In this document: piece by piece, positions 8,337 through 13,911 of the stretch
Layout of the letters: the number at the start of each line of letters is the position of its first letter
How positions within the stretch are numbered: the stretch's first letter is position 1
Assembly: GCA_910592005.1 (NCBI GenBank)
Contig: CAJVPP010002670.1
Location: forward strand, 1-13,911
Length of the DNA stretch: 13,911 nt
Origin: Funneliformis mosseae
Lineage: Eukaryota > Glomeromycota > Glomeromycetes > Glomerales > Glomeraceae
Reading direction: 5' to 3'
Notes under the pieces: generated by a model
The model's input: only the letters and a program-made list of their open reading frames with translations
The model's database searches: none
Told to the model about the DNA's origin: nothing
Made by a program: the position numbers and the translations under genes

Positions 8337-8346
8337 CTAAGCTCTA
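8334..8346 (-). repeat. hAT right terminal inverted repeat
   Basis: GATCTAAGCTCTA, the perfect inverse of 7414-7426. It is followed by TTTTTTAT, the right copy of the probable target duplication, and then a short (ATTT)n run to about 8371. Confidence 0.88.
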
Positions 8347-9127
8347 TTTTTTATTTATTTATTTATTTATTTTTTGTTGAAATATTATTGTCAATACAAT
8401 TTCAAATGATCACATGTTCTATTGATTTATGGTTTCGGCTCGGCTTTTTAAAACTTCGTTCAACCATTTTTACTTCGCCACTGCGTCATTATGCATTACC
8501 AATAAAATAAATGTGACATAATTCAATTAATTTGATTGGATGTAAATTTTTTTTCCATTAGATACAAATATTTTGTTGTTCAAGACCTGCTTCATTTATC
8601 CAAATGCTAAATTTATAAATATATGTACTTTACAATAAATTAATAAAATTGATATTTAAATAGCATGATATTTAGTGAATACCTTCACTTATCCTATTTT
8701 ATTTAACCAAAGTACTAAAATCATATTATAAAATTAAAAACATAAAAATCTTTTCAATGTTATTTATATATTTATGAATATTTAAATTAATTTTAATAAA
8801 AATTAGCTGAATAAATTTTGCAAATTTGATAAAAACTAAAATTCTTTATCCTAGGGAACGGAAACCGTCCTGGTCCGAAGAATAATTTCCGATAATATGG
8901 GTTAATTTCGATAACATGGCTAACCATATTTACGTAACACAAAATTGGTAATAAACAAATCCACAGAACGACCATTGCTAGAAGTAATTCAAAAAATGTA
9001 TGATTTTTTATAAAAAATTATTATATAATAAAAATTTTAATTAATAAAAATAATACAAAAATAAAATATGATAAAATTGATAATTAGCACGTTGCTTAAC
9101 TTTATTTGGAAATCAACTAACAACAAA
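8347..9127. other. Intergenic, AT-rich; weak candidate frame 8793-8975
   Basis: About 780 bp without a supported gene. It opens with a short (ATTT)n tract. A minus-strand frame at 8975-8793 (60 codons) starts with a hydrophobic, signal-peptide-like stretch (MVVLWICLLPILCYVNMV) followed by GPGRFPFPRIK, and a TTCTAG acceptor lies just before it. That part could be an exon of a small secreted protein, but the end is AT-noise and nothing confirms it. A slightly GC-richer patch at 8430-8490 has no clean frame. Confidence 0.35.
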
Positions 9128-9148
9128 TTTATGCTTTATGCTTTATGC
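9128..9148 (+). repeat. Three 7-bp tandem units
   Basis: TTTATGC three times in a row without a mismatch. It is a short simple repeat beside the coding-like island at 9153-9378, with no known role. Confidence 0.7.
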
Positions 9149-9152
9149 TTAA

Positions 9153-9378
9153 TGGACAATATCAAATACATACGCTGCATCCCCTAATTCGAAGGTGCGC
9201 CCTAACGCCGAAAACAACGCGTCCCAAAATACTACCAAAAATAAAATAAATTTACTCAAAAATGTGATATATATCACTTAATATTAAAATGCAAAATATA
9301 ATGACACATCAGTTTCTAAAAATCAACACCAAATCGCGATTAGTCGAGATGGGAAATTCGCTGTTACGTTCGACTCTG
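9153..9378 (+). pseudogene. Possible exon remnant, propeller-like protein
   Basis: A GC-richer island in AT-rich DNA. Plus-strand frames read TISNTYAASPNSK near 9156-9194 and, after a stop at 9285-9287, SVSKNQHQIAISRDGKFAVT and then FDS, up to a GTAAAT donor at 9379. The pattern IAISRDGKFAVTFDS has the shape of a WD40-type propeller strand (xSxDGKxxVTxD). I have the impression of an expanded protein family in Rhizophagus-type fungi with such strands, but this is from memory and unchecked. No start codon or following exon is found, so it would be a relic or a single exon. The minus strand of 9149-9271 is also open (41 codons, ending GDAAYVFDIVH), so the strand is not settled. Confidence 0.3.
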
Positions 9379-10310
9379 GTAAATTTTGCTTAATATACAT
9401 TTAAGTATTTCTGTATATTTAGTGACAAATTAATCTAAATTAAGATCCGCTATTTTTTTTTTTTTTTATCTATCATATATGGATCGTTAAGTTACGCTCT
9501 AGATTCAAAATAAATTAACACGCTGATATCACTTTTTTTCACTTTTATCGCTTGTCGGGAAGTTGTTGATGTGGAAGATTGACATTAAAAATATCGGCCG
9601 AACTTTGGATCTGATCTTTTACCTTATAAGAATTATATATATATATATATATATTTTTTCAAAAGCCTTACCTTATGTAATTTCACAATAAACATAAAAA
9701 TCGGATTTTTCTAGCATGAACATTGTAACTCTTTTTTACCTAATAAATCTGCAATGTATATAACTTTCCGATGAATATATTCCTTTATTTGATAAAATTT
9801 TCATTACTTTCATCATAAAGGACCTGCAGCAAATAAAAATGAGTCCAACATATTTCGGCGCAAATTTGATTTGTGGATGTAAGGGTGAGGATTATTTATT
9901 TTTTTATCGTATCAATATACTATATACAGATCTTCACAATTTTTTTCTTTTTTGATCGAGCATTTGGGTATATGATTTAAAGCAGACGATTGCTTTCATC
10001 CGTTGTGGTGTAGCGTATACACACATAAAGTTTACATATATCAAAGCAAGAAAAGCCTAACACTCGATTTAAAAAATATTATAAAAAGAAAAAAGAATGG
10101 ATTCTTGAAGAATAATTTAATGCGGTGCTCAAATTATTAGGAAAATATGTAATAAGATTCTTTATTTATTTATTGCATTTCTTTGTATCGGAAACAATCG
10201 CGCATTGGTGGTTTAATTAAAATCTTCCAATATTACAAATTAATAATAAGATTACTCGGCTAAATTCTAAGAGAATGACATTACAATACTAATCAACATT
10301 TTCCGGCTTT
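9379..10310. other. Intergenic, AT-rich
   Basis: About 930 bp with no gene I can support. It includes an alternating TA microsatellite at 9634-9654. At 9999-10015 the sequence resembles the 5' end of a tRNA, but no 3' half or TTCGAAT-like arm follows. Confidence 0.45.
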
Positions 10311-10448
10311 ATGGATGAACCTCGTGATCGGCATGTAAATTGTCGTTGGCGCACATATTTCAGTTTCTTTATGGTTATACGCGAAATCAAGAGACATAAC
10401 CCTATCCGTTTACTAAATTTAAAAACTGGGTTATACGTTTATCATTAA
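10311..10448 (+). other. Short coding-like frame, 45 codons
   Basis: ATG at 10311 to TAA at 10446-10448, starting MDEPRDRHVNCRWRTYFS and continuing with VIREIKRHNPIRLLNLKTG. The island is clearly GC-richer than its surroundings. Two minus-strand frames over the same DNA are also open, so it may be a fragment of a repeat rather than a small gene. I recognise no family. Confidence 0.2.
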
Positions 10449-10996
10449 ACTATAAACTATATATTTTTAAAAAAAGCTTACATATATTATGCGCGATGGT
10501 CACGCGATTAACACAAAAGATTCACAAAACGATAACCCTCGCATAATGTCTCTAAACAATTTTTTTTTTATAACGACAATCTATCCAGTAAAATTGTTAT
10601 CAGTCAGTTAAATAAATCAAATGTCATACAAATAAAAATATGATCCTTTCTAATTGAGTTTTTACACTATAAATAAAACTTTTTTTTTTCCTGAGAAAAA
10701 AATTAGTCATTAAACGCGAAATTTGTATACAAATGAATTATTTTCTCAGTTCAATCACACATGATAGAGGCTCATATCGCAAGTCACACAAAAGAAGTCG
10801 TTAAATATCTTATAAATAAGTCTGCGTTCTTTTCGTAAACCTACAAACGAAACATACATAAAATTTACTAGGTCATTTTAGAAATATATCAACACTTTTT
10901 AGAGAATTATTACATTTCTTCAATATCAAGAAAAATAAAATAGATAATAAGTACACTAAAGATTCTCTTTTATAAAAATTAAAAGGCATTCACAAC
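10449..10996. other. Upstream region of the Myb/SANT-like gene
   Basis: About 550 bp of AT-rich DNA that should hold the promoter of the gene at 10997. A TATAAAA at 10971-10977 lies only 26 bp before the start codon, too close to be a usual TATA box unless the leader is almost absent. No gene or longer repeat is seen. Confidence 0.4.
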
Positions 10997-11757
10997 ATGA
11001 ACCCAATTCAGCCACCACGATACGCAAACAATGTTCAAAGTACGCTTGATATTTTATCCTTTGATAATAATGCGCAAATCGATGATGGAGTTTTGTCTTA
11101 TGAAACTCAATTATTGTATCAACAAGATGGCATTAGCATTAACAATCAAACCATAGTTCCACTTTATTCTTTACGACCTCTCGCTTCTTCATATAACGAT
11201 CATCAAGCTCGCGAAAATATGATAAGCCCTTACGCAAATACGTTTACCTTTTTTACTCAACAAAATAATTCAAGTAGTTTTCCTCGTGTTGTGGATTTAG
11301 TTCAAGGTAAATGATCATATTTAAACTTCATAAATTCTTTTGAACTGACTCGATTTTTATACGTCACTTTCATTATGAAAGAATCATATACCATTACGGA
11401 ACCTTCTAATGAACAAAAATCTCGAATTAAGTGGACTGAAAAAGGAGTTATATCGTTATTTGCCTATTTAAATAAACACAAACAAGTTTTAAAAGAACTA
11501 AGAGAAAAGCGTGGCGGTAGTGGTAATATTAAAAAAAAGCTTTGGGATAATGCCTCGATGACTGTATCAGATGATGAAAATCGATATCTTCCTGAACAGT
11601 GTGAGAATAAGTGGAAAAATCTAAAGCAATATTGCAAGGTAAATTTTTCTTTTTAATAAATTTTATACTAAAAAGTTTACTCATTATTATCGTTATAATT
11701 TAGAATAATCCTAATTACCGATATAAGTCAGAAGTTGAGAAAATTCTTGAAAATTAG
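10997..11757 (+). CDS. Myb/SANT-like (trihelix/MADF-type) DNA-binding protein
   Basis: Join 10997-11306, 11382-11638 and 11704-11757 for 206 residues. Residues 1-110 are polar, Gln/Asn/Ser-rich and probably disordered. Residues about 118-205 form one Myb/SANT-like domain with tryptophans at 121, 158 and 181 (IKWTEKGV, KKKLWDNAS, ENKWKNLKQYCK), a long basic first helix (NKHKQVLKELREKRG) and an end NPNYRYKSEVEKILEN. Such domains bind DNA as transcription factors, or sit in transposon-derived regulators. The second intron falls just after the third helix, and splicing is needed to finish the domain. The start follows CACAAC, and no other ATG fits. All three exons keep frame, so the model is good although the protein is short. 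Its targets are unknown, and no transposase follows it in the window. Confidence 0.75.
11307..11381 (+). other. Intron 1 of the Myb/SANT-like gene
   Basis: A 75-nt GT-AG intron in phase 1: donor GTAAAT at 11307, acceptor GAAAG at 11381, with a CTGAC branch-like sequence near 11346. It removes a TGA at 11312-11314 and rejoins the frame as GTT CAA G|AA TCA. Confidence 0.72.
11639..11703 (+). other. Intron 2 of the Myb/SANT-like gene
   Basis: A 65-nt GT-AG intron in phase 0: donor AAG|GTAAAT at 11639, acceptor AATTTAG at 11703. Splicing joins QYCK to NNPNYRYKSEV, as expected at the end of this domain type. Unspliced, the frame stops at 11654-11656. Confidence 0.75.
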
Positions 11758-12603
11758 GTAGGTTTAGTGAAAATGATGACCATTTCGGATTATCATCTGA
11801 TCTTTTCTATTTTTTATTGTATATTTAGTTTAATTAGTAAAATAATAATTGTTCCTTAAACGATTTACAAAAGATTGTACTAAGTATTTATTCTCGAATT
11901 TAATTTCTATAACAAATCGTCATGAAGAATTGGAATATTTTTTTTAAAAGAAGGAAATTTGCGGAATTTGCCGAACGGCACGCAAACAAATTTTCTTTCA
12001 TATGATTTGCAGATCATTTCCTTTTCATTTCACCAATAAACATTTATTTCATTGTCTAATTGCAACCGAAAAAATTGAATAAGATTAATATAAATTAAAT
12101 AAAGGGACCTTCACATTCAATTTTACAAATATTCGTTACAAAGATTTATTTCTAATGTTAACCTTATTTGGCCAATCCGACGTACATATTTTAAAAAAAA
12201 AATCTCATTTGTCTTGTTTATATAAGCATGATACTTTCATTAATATGTTTACATAAAATATAAATAAATAAATGCCAAATATATCATCTTGAAAGAAAGT
12301 ACATGAGCATGAACCAATAAACAAAAGAGAACATGGAAAAGTCGTTACAAATTGAAGATGATATTCTGAAAATTTGGTAAATAGTGTATGGAAAGGAAAT
12401 CATAGGATGTCTAATTAACAGATTTAAAAAGTTCGAAACCAGAAGATATAAATTTTATTAAATAATGAAAATAAATTTTGAAACAATTCGATTTGAATTT
12501 TACCGGAAAATGCCTAAACTAGTGCTAAAGGAAACCACCGAAGACTGTGCAACAAAAAAAAAAAAAAAAGGACTTACTATTGTCATTCTCAATGAATTGT
12601 TAA
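11758..12603. other. Intergenic, AT-rich
   Basis: About 850 bp after the Myb/SANT-like gene without a supported gene. A 13-codon plus-strand frame near 12330-12380 (MEKSLQIEDDILKIW) ends in a possible donor, but splicing to the nearest acceptor gives a stop at the junction. Runs of A occur at 12190-12201 and 12553-12569. Confidence 0.45.
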
Positions 12604-12842
12604 ATTTATTATTGTCCCTTAAATGCTCAATTGGGTAATATCGGAGCATTGAGCTGGCCATTAAGAGAATATGTCAAATTTCTTCTTCCGTATTTGTTTT
12701 ATGTGACGTATAAAAGTTTGTTATTCTCGCTATGTTAAGAGAGGTGGCCTTCCAGATCAAGAAGCAACATCTGTGAGACCTTTTTCACAAAAGTTCTTTA
12801 AAATTCTAGGAAATCCGACCATCATTCCGCGTTCAAAACAGT
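12604..12842 (+). other. Coding-like block in two frames, unidentified
   Basis: Two overlapping plus-strand frames look like protein. The first (12604-12738, 44 codons) includes AQLGNIGALSWPLREYVKFL and a hydrophobic stretch, and stops at TAA 12736. The second is open from 12707; between about 12731 and 12842 it reads RGGLPDQEATSVRPFSQKFF, then KILGNPTIIPRSKQ. Together they could be one gene with a frameshift near 12735, or two exons whose junction I cannot place. The family is not recognised, and no start codon is evident. Confidence 0.3.
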
Positions 12843-13083
12843 TAGTTCTTTATTACTTGCCATTTTTTTTTATTTTTAACGATAAATCTATACTTTAATA
12901 AAATAAAAAAATTATTTTTTAGTTTTTACCGCATAAAAAGAAGTTGTTTATCGAATTTGATCTATCTATTCTTTATTATTACAATCAATTACATAATAAA
13001 TAATAATTGTCCATATATTTTTCAAGGTTAACTCCCTTGAAACGTCTTTTAGATTTGTATTTATTTATAATAATAAATATAAT
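12843..13083. other. Intergenic, AT-rich
   Basis: About 240 bp of T- and A-rich DNA between two coding-like islands. I see nothing else in it. Confidence 0.4.
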
Positions 13084-13188
13084 ATGCATTGGTTCCACGA
13101 GGTGTCCTCCGCGCAAAATTTGAGTCGATACGTGGTTGGCCCCTTTCGTTACACAATGGTTTCCGAAATCGTTCCCTATTGCATTTAA
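13084..13188. other. GC-richer island open on both strands
   Basis: On the plus strand, ATG at 13084 to TAA at 13186-13188 gives 34 codons (MHWFHEVSSAQNLSRYVV, then GPFRYTMVSEIVPYCI). On the minus strand the same DNA reads NDFGNHCVTKGANHVSTQIL, then RGGHLVEPM, inside a longer frame at 13233-12985 whose ends are AT-noise. The two readings cannot both be genes. A fragment of a repeat or of an old coding exon is likely; I recognise neither. Confidence 0.25.
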
Positions 13189-13327
13189 GTAAAATGAAAT
13201 AATCGGAAAACGCCAAAAGAAAATGATTTTCATTAATCCGATTAACCGATTACATAAGATGACTCAACTAACAAATAATATTGACAGATCTAAACTTTAA
13301 GACTTGTCTTGTTAGTAATATAATATA

Positions 13328-13464
13328 ATATGGGAGGGCGTCAGTAAAAAAGAGGAAATCTGAAAATTTTGCTAATTTTAGTTCTCATCAGTCAAGCGGA
13401 CCAATTAAAAAAAAAATTTATCAAAATATAGATTGCCCCCTATTCTATTGACTGCCGCCCATAT
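13328..13464. repeat. Fold-back inverted repeat, MITE-like
   Basis: The left arm from 13328 (ATATGGGAGGGCGTCAG) and the right arm read backwards from 13464 (ATATGGGCGGCAGTCA) align for about 50 bp with gaps at roughly 70% identity, ending in T-rich DNA. The total length of about 137 bp, inverted arms and lack of coding match a degenerate miniature inverted-repeat element. A similar ATATGGG sequence in direct orientation lies at 13502-13508. The family cannot be assigned. Confidence 0.5.
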
Positions 13465-13817
13465 AGTAAAAAAAGAAAACCAAAATTTATTTTATAGTTA
13501 GATATGGGTGGACTCACAGCAAAAGATGGGGCTCGGATATTACGTGATTTTTGAGATTTTATGATAATCACATACTTATCGATCTTGTTTTATAGGGTAT
13601 TCTTTTTTTTTTACGATATATTTAGTAAAAAAGTCCGCAAATTAATTTTTTTTCGTTGTATTATAGCTGTAAATTTCGTAAATATCATAAATTACATTTA
13701 ATAAAGATAGACTTGAAGAAGTGCTATAATTCAATCTTTTTCCTTATAATGCTAATATTTTAAAGTAAATGTTCTTGAAGGTTGATTGTATATAGAGTAT
13801 TTTTGAAAAATCCTAAT
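13465..13817. other. AT-rich DNA between two fold-back repeats
   Basis: About 350 bp without a gene. It starts with the third ATATGGG-type sequence (13502-13540), which may be one end of another element. A TTACGTGATTTTT sequence near 13539-13551 resembles the arms of the following palindrome. Nothing else is seen. Confidence 0.4.
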
Positions 13818-13906
13818 AATCACGTGAAAATCACGCGAAAACTTTGAGAGTCCTTAATCTGTGGTGTAGACCTAGTCTACACTCATAGGAGGACTTTCAC
13901 GTGATT
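13818..13906. repeat. Palindromic fold-back with CACGTG-containing arms
   Basis: Outer arms AATCACGTGAAA at 13818-13829 and TTTCACGTGATT at 13895-13906 are perfect inverses. The centre is a perfect 8-bp hairpin, GTGTAGAC at 13864-13871 and GTCTACAC at 13875-13882, with loop CTA. Between them GTCCTTAATC and its imperfect partner TAGGAGGAC also pair, and the left arm has about 20 nt extra. It could be a small fold-back element or the middle of a larger inverted repeat cut by the window edge. Confidence 0.65.
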
Positions 13907-13911
13907 GGCCT

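Larger units (their letters stand above)
7414..8346 (+). mobile_element. hAT transposon, internally deleted, with both ends
   Basis: Perfect 13-bp inverted ends: TAGAGCTTAGATC at 7414-7426 and GATCTAAGCTCTA at 8334-8346. The outer 8 bp are CTTTTTAT at 7406-7413 and TTTTTTAT at 8347-8354, a 7/8 match that fits the 8-bp target duplication typical of hAT elements. The ends fit the loose hAT terminal pattern YARNG (TAGAG). Inside is only the C-terminal part of a hAT transposase; the coding similarity starts within about 10 bp of the left end, so the N-terminal half has been deleted. The right end carries several TATCCGGAT-type sequences. At 933 bp with broken frames, it cannot encode its own transposase. 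A partly T-rich flank makes the target duplication somewhat less decisive than the ends. Confidence 0.88.

Noticed and set aside
8793..8975. Minus-strand frame with signal-peptide-like start as a confident gene
   Set aside because: The last 20 residues are AT-noise, no partner exon is found and no family is recognised. Mentioned only as a weak candidate.
9999..10015. tRNA-like 5' end (TCCGTTGTGGTGTAGCG)
   Set aside because: No anticodon arm, T arm or matching acceptor strand follows, so it is not a tRNA gene. A tRNA-derived fragment remains possible.
12340..12421. Mini-intron from GTAAAT near 12378 to AACAG near 12421
   Set aside because: Splicing creates a stop codon at the junction, so no protein is gained.
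12985..13233. Minus-strand frame of 82 codons as a gene
   Set aside because: Only the central 30 residues look protein-like; both ends are AT-noise, and the plus strand is also open there. Kept only as a coding-like island.
1..13911. CRISPR array, phage or bacterial defence system
   Set aside because: There are no spaced direct repeats, no prokaryotic gene packing and no ribosome binding sites; spliced genes and a eukaryotic BTB-TLDc protein exclude it.

Overview
The window looks like nuclear DNA of a fungus, most likely an arbuscular mycorrhizal fungus of the Rhizophagus type. It is very AT-rich with long A and T runs. Its genes carry short GT-AG introns of 65-98 nt. It holds a BTB-BACK-TLDc protein of a family that is strongly expanded in those fungi. 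Decayed transposons are scattered between genes. Nothing points to a prokaryote or an organelle. The species assignment is inference.

Layout. 1-670: two direct copies of a Tc1/mariner-like terminal sequence and a short exon-like block. 1501-3053 (+): intact two-exon BTB-BACK-TLDc gene. 3742-5192 (-): tandem pair of related genes for small coiled-coil, tail-anchored proteins; the upstream copy is intact and the downstream copy is broken by two frameshifts, one of them a 10-nt deletion. 5641-5769 and 6515-6800 (-): remnants of cysteine-rich proteins. 7073-7291 (-): intact 72-residue orphan frame. 7414-8346: a complete but internally deleted hAT transposon with perfect 13-bp inverted ends and a nearly perfect 8-bp target duplication around a dead transposase. 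9153-9378 (+): possible exon remnant of a propeller-like protein. 10997-11757 (+): three-exon gene for a Myb/SANT-like (trihelix/MADF) DNA-binding protein. 12604-13188: unassigned coding-like blocks. 13328-13464 and 13818-13906: two fold-back inverted repeats, the second close to the window edge.

The genes do not form a pathway or operon. They read as independent, fast-evolving fungal genes set in repeat-rich DNA: one likely E3-ligase adaptor, a duplicated membrane-anchored coiled-coil gene and one putative DNA-binding regulator. I found no convincing rRNA, tRNA or CRISPR array. The most informative structures are the fully delimited hAT derivative and the tandem pair, in which an intact copy shows exactly how its neighbour broke.
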